Shown: positions 45,815 through 55,040, counted from the first letter of the stretch. The stretch: DNA of 64,000 nucleotides from Rs1 sp029027825 (GCA_029027825.1 CP093399.1:2108001-2172000), one strand, 5' to 3'. Numbers and translations are program-made. The notes: generated by a model from the letters alone, not told the origin.

Positions 45815-47265
45815 ATATGTCTGCAGCGTTACCTATAGTAAACAAAAGTACGCAGGGCACGCGCTATGGTGATCTGCAAAGTTTAAACCGCTACTTTGAA
45901 AAAGGCAGTAGACGCTTAGATGTCGAGAGTCTTCTCGACGTATTTATATTGCAAAATAATCATTGCCAAGAGGCCCAAAACCGACCACCAGGCGCACCAA
46001 CCATTGTTAGATTATCGTTATTAGATCAAGATTTACAGGACAATTTTGCCACTAAAATAGCCGCGTTCGCCGAGCAAATCACCCCAGAAATCTACCTAAT
46101 TTGTGAATTAAATTTTTCCTGCACATGGCTAACCGACAACCAACCAAATTCTCTATATAAAGAAAACTTACTAAAACTCTGCGCACTAACAGATTTACTG
46201 GTTTGTAATATCGAAGTGTATTCATTTTTAGTTGGTTGTAATCTACAGATACCTCTAGTGGATATATCGAGAGCGGATGCCAAACAATTATTTTCCAATT
46301 CTCTCGCTAAAGGGCTATTTATCAGTGACAGCTCGGCTGCTGTTGGCTGGTATCTAGAACAGAATCGTATTGGAAAATTTTCCTGGGCCAATACCAGCCA
46401 ATCACACCGCAATGCAACGGATCACTTATCCGCAGTCATAACCATGTTCATGTTGCAGGGTAAACGCAGCTGCGATGCATTGGTCCTCGCACTGGCTTTC
46501 ATCGACCAGCAACCAGACCTGGTTTTGGATAAATCACTTCACCAGCCCAGTTTTACGAGCTTTAACAATTTCACTTGGCCCTGCGATTTAGCCCACTACC
46601 CGACACTCGACACTCTCTTTGATCACCAACAACAGCTGCAATTCAAGTCGACTAACACTTTGTCTCTCGGTCTTTATCCTGTGGTAGATAGCATTGAGTG
46701 GCTGGAAAAACTACTAAAGCTGGGAGTGAAAACCATTCAGCTGCGTATTAAAGACACCCCTGTTAAGCAACTGGACCCACTCGTCGGGCTAGCAGCGGCA
46801 CTAGGAGAGCAATATAAAGCCAAATTATTTATTAATGATCACTGGCAACTGGCTATCAAACACCGTTGCTATGGTGTGCATTTAGGCCAAGAAGACTTAG
46901 AGGAGACCGACTTAACGGCCATTGCACAAGCGGGACTACGACTGGGGGTAAGTACCCACAGTGAATATGAATGGCTCAGAGTACTGGCGATCTCTCCCAG
47001 CTACATTGCGATGGGAACTGTTTACCCGACCACCACTAAACCGGCAATTTTAATTGGTTTAAATAATTTAAAACGTTGGTGTCAGACACTAGCTACGCAT
47101 TTTCCGATCGTCGCTATTGGCGGTATTAAATTAGATAACATCGATGAAGTACTGAAATCTGGAGTCGGTTCAATCGCTGTAGTCACTGCTATTACCTTGG
47201 CTCATGATTATAAATTGGCCACACAGCTATTAAGTGACAAACAACAAATTCAATGTCGCAAGTAA
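45811..47265 (+). CDS. thiE: ThiD-like/ThiE fusion, thiamine-phosphate synthase
   Basis: A 484-residue fusion. Residues about 285-475 are a full ThiE: LGLYPVVDSIEWLEKLLKLG, the nucleophile-binding region VKTIQLRIKD, YGVHLGQEDL, GVSTHSEYE, MGTVYPTTTKP and VAIGGI. It joins thiazole phosphate and HMP-PP to give thiamine phosphate. The first 270 residues resemble ThiD (HMP-phosphate kinase), for instance LLKLCALTDLLVCNIEVYSF, but the substrate-binding N-terminal motif is absent and the catalytic GTGC loop has become NATDHLSAVI, so kinase activity is doubtful. TTG at 45811 overlaps the thiG stop and has AAGGGG seven bases before; ATG at 45817 is an alternative. Confidence 0.9.
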   Translation: MNMSAALPIVNKSTQGTRYGDLQSLNRYFEKGSRRLDVESLLDVFILQNNHCQEAQNRPPGAPTIVRLSLLDQDLQDNFATKIAAFAEQITPEIYLICELNFSCTWLTDNQPNSLYKENLLKLCALTDLLVCNIEVYSFLVGCNLQIPLVDISRADAKQLFSNSLAKGLFISDSSAAVGWYLEQNRIGKFSWANTSQSHRNATDHLSAVITMFMLQGKRSCDALVLALAFIDQQPDLVLDKSLHQPSFTSFNNFTWPCDLAHYPTLDTLFDHQQQLQFKSTNTLSLGLYPVVDSIEWLEKLLKLGVKTIQLRIKDTPVKQLDPLVGLAAALGEQYKAKLFINDHWQLAIKHRCYGVHLGQEDLEETDLTAIAQAGLRLGVSTHSEYEWLRVLAISPSYIAMGTVYPTTTKPAILIGLNNLKRWCQTLATHFPIVAIGGIKLDNIDEVLKSGVGSIAVVTAITLAHDYKLATQLLSDKQQIQCRK

Positions 47266-47286
47266 AGCGGCCTCGCTATTCATAAT

Positions 47287-47307
47287 CGCTAATATTAATG
47301 ATTAGCG
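47287..47307. terminator. Hairpin between convergent thiE and methyltransferase genes
   Basis: A perfect 7-bp stem CGCTAAT / ATTAGCG with a 7-base loop. There is no strong T-run, so the terminator role is tentative. Confidence 0.35.
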
Positions 47308-47334
47308 GCGCTTACTGGCTGGATTTAATAACAG

Positions 47335-48270
47335 CTAGCATTTTTGGTAAATGAGCACTTTAAGACTTTTTTCAGCGTCGGCTTCTGCAAAATCTTGCGG
47401 TACAGCTAGACGCTGCTGAAACGTAAACGCGCTGCAAGTCTGCTGCATAAGCTGACGTACGAAGTCACTTGTCTGCGAGGGATCATTATGACAAATCATC
47501 ACTTTTGCATTAGGGTTCGTCAACTCATCCAGTCTTCTTAGCACCTTTATATAATCTTTTTCTGCAATAAACGAGCCGGGCTGAAAGCTAGGAGGATCGA
47601 TAACCACGATGTCATAAGGCCCTGGTTTTTTGATTCTCGACCAAGACTTGAGCATATCGTAAGGCATAAATTGGGTCGCAGTTTTATCATGTTTGTTTAG
47701 CTGGTGATTTATTCTGCCGGTTGATAAGGCGCGCTTACTTAAATCAACATTAACCACTAGCTTAGCTCCGCCACTCACCGCTGCCACTGAAAAAGCACAG
47801 GTATAAGCGAACAAATTAAGTACTTTGGCATTTTTAGCCTGCTGCCTTAACCAGTTTCTACCATTTCGCATATCCAAAAACAAGCCAAAATTCTGATATT
47901 GAAGCGGCGCTATCTGAAAAATCAATCCCGATTCTTCTACCAGTAATGTTTCTGCAACTTCGCCGTAGGCAATCTTGAACTTGGTGTCCCGCTGCCGGCC
48001 TCGCTGCTGAATCAACACCCCTTTAACCTCGGACTTTACCGATAAAAACTCAACTAGAGCGTTCAGCTTATCTTCCTCAATATCCTCGTACAATCGAATC
48101 ACTGCAACATTGGCCAACCAGTCTATAACTACTTGCTCATATCCTTCAAGCGCTCCACTTCTACCGTGAAACAACCTCCTCACTTCCAGGGGAGATACCG
48201 CTAAAGCAGCGGCTAGTTGGCTATCTATCCATGTATTAACTCGATCTTGGTTTAGCGGTATTAGACTCAT
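47335..48270 (-). CDS. RlmI-like class I SAM-dependent methyltransferase
   Basis: A 311-residue protein of the COG1092 group that includes the rRNA cytosine-C5 methyltransferases RlmI and the RlmKL C-terminal half. It has an N-terminal region with LEGYEQVVIDWL, then the Rossmann core: SAM motif I KVLNLFAYTCAFSVAAVSGG, acidic loop NVDLSKRAL and motif IV DIVVIDPPSFQPGSF. Motif QNFGLFLDMRNGRNWLR is characteristic of the group. It is about 80 residues shorter than E. coli RlmI, missing the PUA domain, so the exact RNA target is uncertain. It is monocistronic and convergent with the thiamine operon. Confidence 0.85.
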   Translation of the reverse strand: MSLIPLNQDRVNTWIDSQLAAALAVSPLEVRRLFHGRSGALEGYEQVVIDWLANVAVIRLYEDIEEDKLNALVEFLSVKSEVKGVLIQQRGRQRDTKFKIAYGEVAETLLVEESGLIFQIAPLQYQNFGLFLDMRNGRNWLRQQAKNAKVLNLFAYTCAFSVAAVSGGAKLVVNVDLSKRALSTGRINHQLNKHDKTATQFMPYDMLKSWSRIKKPGPYDIVVIDPPSFQPGSFIAEKDYIKVLRRLDELTNPNAKVMICHNDPSQTSDFVRQLMQQTCSAFTFQQRLAVPQDFAEADAEKSLKVLIYQKC

Positions 48271-48585
48271 ATATACTCTTTAAATGAAGGGATGGTAATA
48301 CTGGCGGAGTATATCTTACTGTCCCCTAATATTTCATCCATTAATTTAAACTAACCAATTATCGGCCACAGACGAAGCCCTGTTGTAACGCTTTATTTTT
48401 TAAAGAGCACGCCACTATATCTAGCAGTGTTAAATAGCAAAAAAACATGCCTAGTATATGTGCGTTAAAGTCGCCACTCAGTCTATAAACAACTCTATTA
48501 AATACATGAACTAACTAATTTAAAACATAAAAATTGTCACTATATCACCGATATCGACTTCGCCAAACCAATCACAGCTGCTACA
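48271..48585. other. Intergenic, no gene seen
   Basis: About 315 AT-rich bases between divergent genes, presumably holding both promoters. No hairpin, RNA or conserved frame recognised. Confidence 0.4.
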
Positions 48586-49293
48586 ATGTTCATGACTAAA
48601 TATACAGTGATTTTATTACCTATGACATTCGAGTACTTGCGCCAAAGCCTGTTCTTTTTCCGGCAAAATTTTAGTGCCTTAGCTGCTATCAATCTGCCGT
48701 TCTTAATTGTTTTCAACATTATGTTTTCGCAAATTGATTTATCAATGGTCGGGGATAACCCAAGTGGATTAACTGATTCATTACTATTAATCTCGGCCTT
48801 GAATTTACTAATCATGCCCATCTATTGGGGAGCGACCATTGTCTATTTGCAGTCCACTATTAATGGGCCCACATTCACCCCTGGACAGGCAATAGTTGCC
48901 AGTATTAAACTCTGGCCAAAACTATTTCTAGTTTTTTTGCTTTCCAGTGGACTTATTTTCTTTGGTTTTATGGCGCTTATCATCCCAGGAATCTATATTG
49001 CAATAAGACTGTCTGTTGCCGACTATATCTGCGTGGTGGATAAAAAGCAGGGGCTTGATAGCCTCAAGCAAAGCTGGCATTTAACCACAAATTATGTGTG
49101 GCTAATTTTTAAAGGTATCGCTATTATAGTTGCTGCCATATTTATCCTAAAGTCAGTACTTTTAGCAGTACTCAATAATTTTATTGATACAAATTCAATA
49201 CTCACATTTATAAATATTATTTTTGATTTATTGAGCGTGATGATCATGATTTATGGATTTAGAATATATTGTTTGATAAAAGCAGAGTTATAA
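48586..49293 (+). CDS. YciC/UPF0259-like membrane protein
   Basis: A 235-residue hydrophobic protein with about six membrane helices (for example AAINLPFLIVFNIMF, LFLVFLLSSGLIFFGFMALI, IIPGIYIAIRLSVADYICVV and IFKGIAIIVAAIFILKS). The PGIYIAIRLSVADYICVVDK segment followed by SLKQSWHLT matches the YciC/DUF975-type family, of unknown function. An internal ATG at 48622 (MTFEYLRQSLFFFRQNF) aligns better with the family start than 48586; neither has a clear ribosome site. The downstream HPt/HD-GYP gene follows after 34 bases and may be co-transcribed. Confidence 0.72.
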   Translation: MFMTKYTVILLPMTFEYLRQSLFFFRQNFSALAAINLPFLIVFNIMFSQIDLSMVGDNPSGLTDSLLLISALNLLIMPIYWGATIVYLQSTINGPTFTPGQAIVASIKLWPKLFLVFLLSSGLIFFGFMALIIPGIYIAIRLSVADYICVVDKKQGLDSLKQSWHLTTNYVWLIFKGIAIIVAAIFILKSVLLAVLNNFIDTNSILTFINIIFDLLSVMIMIYGFRIYCLIKAEL

Positions 49294-49327
49294 GATAACT
49301 GTACTATAATGAGTTTTTAAAATATTA

Positions 49328-50446
49328 GTGATGAGCTTCAATGAATTAAGGATTGATGGAATGACTACCTTTTATCTAGATGAGCCTATAGACAGCGAGA
49401 TGTTTGCTGAAGCCTATGATGAGTTTTTAGAACAATATACAATTTGTGAAGCTCGTATAGTCGAGTTAGAACACACACCAAAAGACACTATTTTACTAAA
49501 TGATCTATTTCGTACAGTTCATACCGTTAAAGCAAATACTAGCCTACTAAGTTTCGAACCAATGGTAACCATTCTCCAAGAATTAGAAACGATTCTAGAC
49601 ATGGTGCGCAAAGGGGGGATTCCTTTTTCCAACAAAACAGGTGATTTAACTTTAATATTGATGGATAAAGCTAAAAACTTTATGGAACAATTTAAAGAAA
49701 ATCAACAGGTAGAGTACAACCAAACATTATACTCTGCTATAGAGAATGGATTACAGGAGCTATCTGCAGCTAAACCTGAAAAAACTTCAGATATATTACT
49801 AAAAATTATTGCCTTAATAGACCCTAGCACCTCTCAACCTTATAAAATAAAACGTAACTGGCTAGAAGAATTTTCTCAGGACAATCAAGAATTAAATTTT
49901 TTATATCAACTAGCTAAAAGCACTGAAACAAGAATAGGATTTTGGGAGGGCCGCACTGACAGAATAGGTCAACTCGCATTATCGATGAATGCCGCAGCAG
50001 GAAGCCCTGTAGATGTTGTTAACTTGGCCGCATCTCTATTTATTCACGATGTAGCAATGGCATTTTTACCGACCGACCTTTTAAACAAGCAAGATAAGCT
50101 TAATGAAAAACAAAAAACATTAGTACGTCAACACGTAAAAACAGCATCGCAACTGATGCGATACATATTCGGTTCTCATTTAGCAGGGCAAAATTTGATG
50201 CATCATCAAGAACTCGTCGATGGCAGCGGTTATCCGAATGGCCTTCACGGCATTGATATTAGCCCAGGGGCAAAGATAATAGCAATAGTCCATACATTTG
50301 AAGCGATCACTCACGGGCACTCAAGTGTTACGTTGCATAAAAGGCCTCTGATGCGCGCACTTTTAGAGATAAACCAAAAAGCCGGTGTTGAGTTTAGTGA
50401 GCAATGGGTTGAAATATTTATGAAGGTTGTACCAAAATATTACTAA
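49328..50446 (+). CDS. HPt and HD-GYP domain signalling protein
   Basis: A 372-residue cytoplasmic protein. Residues about 20-125 look like an HPt phosphotransfer domain, with the candidate phospho-His in FRTVHTVKANTSLLSF. Residues about 205-360 are an HD-GYP domain: the HD pair in FIHDVAMAFLP, later HHQELVDGSGYPNGLHG and IAIVHTFEAIT. HD-GYP proteins hydrolyse c-di-GMP to GMP. The usual HDxGK is HDVAM here, so the Lys is lost and activity needs testing. An HPt input fused to HD-GYP suggests phosphorelay control of c-di-GMP breakdown. No histidine kinase is in the window. Confidence 0.85.
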   Translation: MMSFNELRIDGMTTFYLDEPIDSEMFAEAYDEFLEQYTICEARIVELEHTPKDTILLNDLFRTVHTVKANTSLLSFEPMVTILQELETILDMVRKGGIPFSNKTGDLTLILMDKAKNFMEQFKENQQVEYNQTLYSAIENGLQELSAAKPEKTSDILLKIIALIDPSTSQPYKIKRNWLEEFSQDNQELNFLYQLAKSTETRIGFWEGRTDRIGQLALSMNAAAGSPVDVVNLAASLFIHDVAMAFLPTDLLNKQDKLNEKQKTLVRQHVKTASQLMRYIFGSHLAGQNLMHHQELVDGSGYPNGLHGIDISPGAKIIAIVHTFEAITHGHSSVTLHKRPLMRALLEINQKAGVEFSEQWVEIFMKVVPKYY

Positions 50447-50768
50447 ACTAAATATTACCCGATAGAAACACCTTATATGTCGCATATTATTTTTTTATCA
50501 ATCCATATTTGACTTTGCTGCTAGTGTTTAGTTTCTGCTACTGCTGCCTAATTCTTAGCCTCTTCAACATTTATAGCTATCATATTGCAACATATCACAC
50601 TAGCTCTCTCGTAAAAGAGACTTATTGTGCTGTATTTATACTCGCCATCAATAGAGACCTTCGCTATAGGCATCTGCAAATGTGACGAAACTACCTAGAG
50701 CTTACAAAAGTTGTTATGCTTTGCAAGCACTCCCCAGACACCTTCTTCCCTACAGGATAAGCAATACA

Positions 50769-51833
50769 GTGAAACAAAAATTTTGGAGTAAAGAGCTATT
50801 AAACCTTGTCCCATATACACCTGGGGAACAACCAAGAATTAATGATTTAATTAAGCTCAATACCAATGAAAACCCCTACCCACCCTCCCCCAAAATACAA
50901 GCACTATTAAGCAATTTTAATATTGATGATCTTCGCCGCTACCCTGACCCTGAAAGCGCAGCGTTAAGTAGAGCTTTAGCTGAACATCACCAAGTTGATA
51001 GTAAGAACATATTCATTGGAAATGGTTCTGATGAAGTTTTAGCTCACGCTTTCATGGCATTTTTTCGCCAATCATCACCTATTCTAATGCCAGATATAAG
51101 TTACAGTTTTTATTCCGTATACTGTAACTTATACAATATAACTGCTACTGAAATACCAATCGATGACAGTTTTTCAATTAAGCTAACTGATTATAATATA
51201 AGTAATGGGGGGATTATTTTTGCCAACCCTAACGCACCAACGGGAAAAGCAATAGAATTAAGTAAAATAGAAAACTTGCTTCAGGAAAATACTGAATCTC
51301 TGGTAATCATTGATGAAGCATATGTCGATTTTGGTGCGCAATCTGCAGTAGAATTAACCAAAAAATATGATAACTGCCTAGTAATTCAAACCTTTTCAAA
51401 GTCTCGAGCACTTGCCGGGCTACGTATCGGTTATGCGATCGGCCACAGTAATTTAATTGCAGCTTTAGATAGAGTCAAAAACAGCTTCAACTCATATCCA
51501 TTAGACATGCTAGCGCAAGCTGCTGCTATTGTAGCTATTGAAGATGATAGTTATTTCCAAGAGACACTGCAGAAAATAATTCAAACTAGAGAATGGACTA
51601 ACCAACAACTTCTAGCCCTTGATTTCAGTGTTATTCCGTCAACGGCTAATTTCATATTTGCTAAACACAATACAGAAGACGCTCTTAAAATAATGCAGCA
51701 CTTAAGAGATAAGAAAATAATAGTCCGTCATTTTACTAAAGACAAAATAAGCCACTATTTAAGGATTAGCATAGGCACAGAGCTACAGATGCAAAGCATG
51801 ATACATGAACTAAAATCTTTTCTTAATCTGTAA
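50769..51833 (+). CDS. hisC: Histidinol-phosphate aminotransferase
   Basis: A PLP-dependent fold-type I aminotransferase, about 354 residues from GTG at 50769 (KQKFWSKELLNLVPYTPGEQP), which aligns with HisC N-termini and follows AGGA; a longer frame from 50682 adds 29 residues not seen in the family. Motifs: LNTNENPYPPSP, FIGNGSDEVL, FANPNAPTGKA, IDEAYVDF, and the PLP-lysine in TFSKSRALAGLRIGYA. It converts imidazole-acetol phosphate and glutamate to histidinol phosphate. No other his genes adjoin, so it is a dispersed copy; some HisC homologues also act on aromatic amino acids. A terminator hairpin follows. Confidence 0.92.
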   Translation: MKQKFWSKELLNLVPYTPGEQPRINDLIKLNTNENPYPPSPKIQALLSNFNIDDLRRYPDPESAALSRALAEHHQVDSKNIFIGNGSDEVLAHAFMAFFRQSSPILMPDISYSFYSVYCNLYNITATEIPIDDSFSIKLTDYNISNGGIIFANPNAPTGKAIELSKIENLLQENTESLVIIDEAYVDFGAQSAVELTKKYDNCLVIQTFSKSRALAGLRIGYAIGHSNLIAALDRVKNSFNSYPLDMLAQAAAIVAIEDDSYFQETLQKIIQTREWTNQQLLALDFSVIPSTANFIFAKHNTEDALKIMQHLRDKKIIVRHFTKDKISHYLRISIGTELQMQSMIHELKSFLNL

Positions 51834-51842
51834 AGTTAGGAT

Positions 51843-51872
51843 CCATCACTACGCATAATGACGCAGTGATGG
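51843..51872 (+). terminator. Terminator hairpin after hisC
   Basis: The stem CCATCACTACG with CGCAGTGATGG (10 of 11 pairs) has an 8-base loop and is followed by GCTACATTTT. It starts nine bases past the hisC stop. Confidence 0.6.
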
Positions 51873-51947
51873 GCTACATTTTCAAAACTAGCTCTTTAAC
51901 AAAGCTAAAGCCACAAGAAATATGTTTATACGCTACTGGCTAAAACC

Positions 51948-52856
51948 TTATACTTTTTCATCAATTTCAACACGATTGTGGCCACTGGCTTTAGCTATTT
52001 CTAAGTTTTCTTCAGCTCTTCGCAACATGGTTTCATGAGTTTCATCGACCCCTTCTAGCGTGGTTGCCCCGATGCTGACAGTAAATCTTAAGTCACCTTG
52101 AGAAAATGGAACTTCCAGCCCTTCTACCATCACCCGAATACGCTCAGCAGCTAAGCCCGACTGATCTATGTTAGTTTCAGGCAAAAACATCACGAATTGA
52201 TCATCTCCATACCGGGCTAAAAAGTCCGCGGTTCTTTTGAATCTATGCAAATTTGATACCAATTGCTGTAATATCAAATCTCCAGCATCCCAACCAAAGC
52301 TTTCATTGAATTTAGTGAAATTATCAATATCAATAATTAGGAAGGAACACAGCCAGTCGTACCTTTGCGCCTGAGCAACTGATTGACTTAACACCGTCAT
52401 TAATGCGCGTCGGTTGTACGCACCTGTCAACGGATCACGCTGCGCCTGATTTATTATTTTTCTCTCTAGTTTCACTTCTTCACTGCGGTCCGCTATCACA
52501 AAAATAAGTTCTTCATCACTAATTTTTTGACAGCGAGTATGCCAAATATGCGGCTCATTTAATCCTAATTCAACCCAATCTGGTGAGTCTTTTTCTTTCA
52601 TGGAGTATTGAAAAATAACCGTTTCTTCAGATTGTGAAGCAGTATGTATTTGCGTATTAATTTGAGTCATCATTTCAGAGGAGAATAATAACGGAAAACT
52701 TAACCCGACTAAGGTTTCAGCTGATAGCCAATCTTCGCTGCCGACACTTGCTTTTAGTACCTCGCCTTGATTGTTTAATAGCAAAACTATCTCTTCTACA
52801 TTTGCCGCTAAAAAATCAAATCGCTCAAGTAAAACTTCTTTAGTCATCAACATCAC
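51948..52856 (-). CDS. PAS-GGDEF protein with degenerate active site (GDDQF)
   Basis: A 302-residue protein without membrane segments. Residues about 8-130 form a PAS-like sensor (EEIVLLLNNQGEVLKASVGS, then IWHTRCQKISDEELIFVIAD); residues about 135-298 are GGDEF: RDPLTGAYNRRAL, the metal-binding IDIDNFTKFNESFGWDAGD, and ARYGDDQFVMFLPE. The signature loop is GDDQF instead of GG(D/E)EF, so the second Gly and the catalytic Glu are replaced. The conserved ASIGAT-like SIGATTL is present. It is more likely a c-di-GMP receptor or inactive regulator than a cyclase. The ribosome site is GGTGATG-adjacent and weak. Stand-alone gene flanked by MITE-like repeats upstream. Confidence 0.88.
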   Translation of the reverse strand: MMLMTKEVLLERFDFLAANVEEIVLLLNNQGEVLKASVGSEDWLSAETLVGLSFPLLFSSEMMTQINTQIHTASQSEETVIFQYSMKEKDSPDWVELGLNEPHIWHTRCQKISDEELIFVIADRSEEVKLERKIINQAQRDPLTGAYNRRALMTVLSQSVAQAQRYDWLCSFLIIDIDNFTKFNESFGWDAGDLILQQLVSNLHRFKRTADFLARYGDDQFVMFLPETNIDQSGLAAERIRVMVEGLEVPFSQGDLRFTVSIGATTLEGVDETHETMLRRAEENLEIAKASGHNRVEIDEKV

Positions 52857-52935
52857 CTAAACATAAATAACAAAATTAATGGAGATTATTCACATACAAA
52901 ACTAACTCGTCAGGATTATTCATTCTTAAGTTTAA

Positions 52936-53095
52936 CCTGGATCCGTGCCTTCAAAGTAAATACAGAGCGTAAGATATTGGTTTTACAGTGGAATTGAAAA
53001 ATCTTAGCTGCACCCATAGGTTCAGCGGGTATTTTTCTGACCTCTGTAGAATCAAGAGCTTACGCTATGTGGTGCAGTGAAGTCACTGATTCAGG
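52936..53095 (-). repeat. MITE-like element, 160-bp class (copy D)
   Basis: It begins CCTGGATCCGTGCCTTCAA and ends GCAGTGAAGTCACTGATTCAGG. It is flanked by perfect 5-bp repeats TTTAA at 52931-52935 and 53096-53100. The length is exactly that of the copy at 14796. Confidence 0.88.
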
Positions 53096-53226
53096 TTTAA
53101 ATTATTAAAATCAATTATATAAAATTTTCGGTCGCTACTGTGACTCATTCATCCATGCTTGACATTAGTTTTAACATAAGTTTAGCACTAAAAGCGAGTC
53201 CCTTTACCTTGCCTGATAAATTAATA

Positions 53227-53435
53227 CCTGAATCCGTGACTTCAAAGTGAATACAGAGTGTAAGATATTGGTTCTACAGTGAAATTGAAAAATTTTAGCT
53301 GCAAGCTCATATGCATCCTGCATTCGCTAAATAAATGCATCCATGCATAAAACCCGTAGGTTCAGCGAGTATTTTTCTAACCGCTGTAGAATCAAGAGCT
53401 TGCGCTATGCAGTGCAGTGAAGTCACTGATTCAGG
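53227..53435 (-). repeat. MITE-like element, 209-bp class (copy E)
   Basis: It begins CCTGAATCCGTGACTTCAAA and ends GCAGTGAAGTCACTGATTCAGG. It is flanked by TAATA at 53222-53226 and 53436-53440. Same length as the copy at 40910 and the best-preserved copy, lying 131 bases from copy D in the same orientation. Confidence 0.9.
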
Positions 53436-53447
53436 TAATACCAAGGG

Positions 53448-53515
53448 CCGTGGCTTCAGGTAGCACTTAGTTCAAGTTATTGACTCTACAGCTATTCGAA
53501 GAACTCCCGCTTCAG
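53448..53515 (+). repeat. Truncated half-copy of the MITE-like element
   Basis: GTGGCTTCAGGTAGCACTTA then GTTCAAGTTATTGACTCTAC match the left half of the copy at 14796, in the same orientation. It stops at the 3' end of the next gene. Confidence 0.55.
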
Positions 53516-53516
53516 C

Positions 53517-53969
53517 TTAAGACTCAAATTCAGTAAACACCATCATCATAGATGGATTCTTTTGTTCTTCATGGAATCGATAAGCATTAACTGAGCTACC
53601 GATCACTTCTTCAATTAGAGATTTTATTTTCATTGCTTTACCCACTTCACTACGATTAAAAAATATGTGACTAGGCGAATTTTTAGACCCTGTTAAGGCA
53701 GGTACTGTCGAGGCTTTTTTCATGTCGACATGGTAGCCATGTTGTTTGAAATAATAAGTTAGCGCCGAAGCTTGTAGTTTTTTAGAGGGAAAATAGAAAA
53801 CCGTGATCAGATAATCTTTATTGGCGACCTCTCCCAATTCGATATTACTCACTATTTTCTTTTGAGGGGCTACAACCCCTGTATTCAACCAATATATTAT
53901 AGCGATGAAGGCCAATAAACCCGCTATGATGAACCAAATCTGATTTGAAATATTTTTATTGTTATTCAT
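53517..53969 (-). CDS. Small single-pass membrane protein, unknown function
   Basis: A 150-residue protein with a short polar N-terminus (MNNNKNISNQ), one membrane helix at about 11-30 (IWFIIAGLLAFIAIIYWLN), and an extracytoplasmic domain. The soluble part, with LQASALTYYFKQHGYHVDMK and HIFFNRSEVGKAMKIKSLIE, faintly recalls the LytR C-terminal domain fold, but I would not assign it. Its stop codon abuts a truncated MITE-like repeat. Upstream lies a 485-base AT-rich spacer. Real gene likely, since base use and N-terminal topology are sensible. Confidence 0.65.
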   Translation of the reverse strand: MNNNKNISNQIWFIIAGLLAFIAIIYWLNTGVVAPQKKIVSNIELGEVANKDYLITVFYFPSKKLQASALTYYFKQHGYHVDMKKASTVPALTGSKNSPSHIFFNRSEVGKAMKIKSLIEEVIGSSVNAYRFHEEQKNPSMMMVFTEFES

Positions 53970-54454
53970 TTATTTACCATGATTTTTTATACCGTAAAAC
54001 TATTCAATTTATAGGGATGTTCTAAGGGTACAACAGATCGTTTTATAAACTTAAAATACTCGCTTAAACGAGCATATTTACAAACAGGAACACGTTCACT
54101 CTACTTTGTACTTTTATTAAAATAATATACTTACGATTACTGGCTAATAATATTGGTATATTTAGCGTTACATCGAACAATAATCAAAAATTATTTTACA
54201 AAATTTTTTTTCTATTTTAAGTAGATGATGGATACATATTCACCAATAGAGTCTTAAAAATCAACTAATTTGTTGGTATTAAACACTTTTTTATACCTAA
54301 ACAAGATAAGCCAAGTATAATTCCTTATCAGCTAAATTTATGATTAAGGTCTTGTTCAATAAAATCTATCGACAACTCTTAAGCCTTAAAATGCATATGA
54401 TAGACGATGATGCCGATCTTCGAAATTCTTATATTTACTAGAGATCACCATTAA
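53970..54454. other. AT-rich intergenic region
   Basis: About 485 bases between divergent genes, with long A/T tracts near 54190-54220. No gene or RNA recognised; it probably carries both promoters. Confidence 0.4.
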
Positions 54455-54676
54455 ATGAAAGCAAGTTTGCGACAAAAAATAATTACTGTGTGCGATACCA
54501 AAATCAGCCTAAAAGGAAACAATGTCGGCTTATCTTTTTATGCATTCTTTGCCAATAAAAACGATGACCCTGAACTCCTGATGGAAGCTGCAACATGGTG
54601 GATAAGTACACACCGGCTAGACCATTTTGAAAAAGCGGTTAAGATCAAACGACTGGCGCTGAACGATGAATGTTGA
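54455..54676 (+). CDS. Small conserved protein (DUF6500-like)
   Basis: A 73-residue soluble protein, MKASLRQKIITVCDTKISLK with LSFYAFFANKNDDPELLMEA and ATWWISTHRLDHFEKA. I recall very similar short proteins in marine gammaproteobacteria, possibly the DUF6500 family; no function is known to me. No strong ribosome site precedes it (GATCACCATTAA). Its 3' end overlaps the start of the YjbR-like gene by 11 bases, so the two are probably one operon. Confidence 0.7.
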   Translation: MKASLRQKIITVCDTKISLKGNNVGLSFYAFFANKNDDPELLMEAATWWISTHRLDHFEKAVKIKRLALNDEC

Positions 54677-55040
54677 ACAGCTCAAAAACTATTGTGCCGG
54701 TTTCACTAACAGCAAAGTAGTAGATGCTGAGTATCCTGCGAACCTGCTATCATATAATATAGGCCAGAAAAAATTTGCCTACTTTAAAACTAGTCCGCCT
54801 GAGCGCTGGCGTTTCAGCATCCGGGTGACAGCAGAGCGTTTTTTGGAGCTAACAGATCAAGAGGGTATTCAACCTGCCAAGTACATGCATCGATTTCACT
54901 GGGTGACAATCATCAATGTCAACCGAGTGGATGAAGGATATTTAAAAGAGCTTGTTCAATGCTCTTATCAACAGGCACTCTCTACTCTAAGTAAAAGACA
55001 GCGTCAGTTACAATATCCTGAGGCCATGACTTTAAAGTGA
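54666..55040 (+). CDS. MmcQ/YjbR-family protein
   Basis: A 124-residue CyaY-like fold protein of the MmcQ/YjbR family, often called DNA-binding but with no settled role. Hallmarks: LKNYCAGF, the region LLSYNIGQKKFAYFKTSPPE, SIRVTAERFLELTDQEGIQP, AKYMHRFHWVTI and the C-terminal LKELVQCSYQQALSTLSKRQ. It overlaps the preceding small gene by 11 bases. The last seven or so residues and the stop codon are encoded by a MITE-like repeat starting at 55017, so insertion has rewritten the native C-terminus. Confidence 0.88.
   Translation: MNVEQLKNYCAGFTNSKVVDAEYPANLLSYNIGQKKFAYFKTSPPERWRFSIRVTAERFLELTDQEGIQPAKYMHRFHWVTIINVNRVDEGYLKELVQCSYQQALSTLSKRQRQLQYPEAMTLK

Noticed and set aside
48540..48821. Minus-strand 93-codon frame
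   Set aside because: Antisense to the YciC-like membrane protein, whose hydropathy and family match are convincing.
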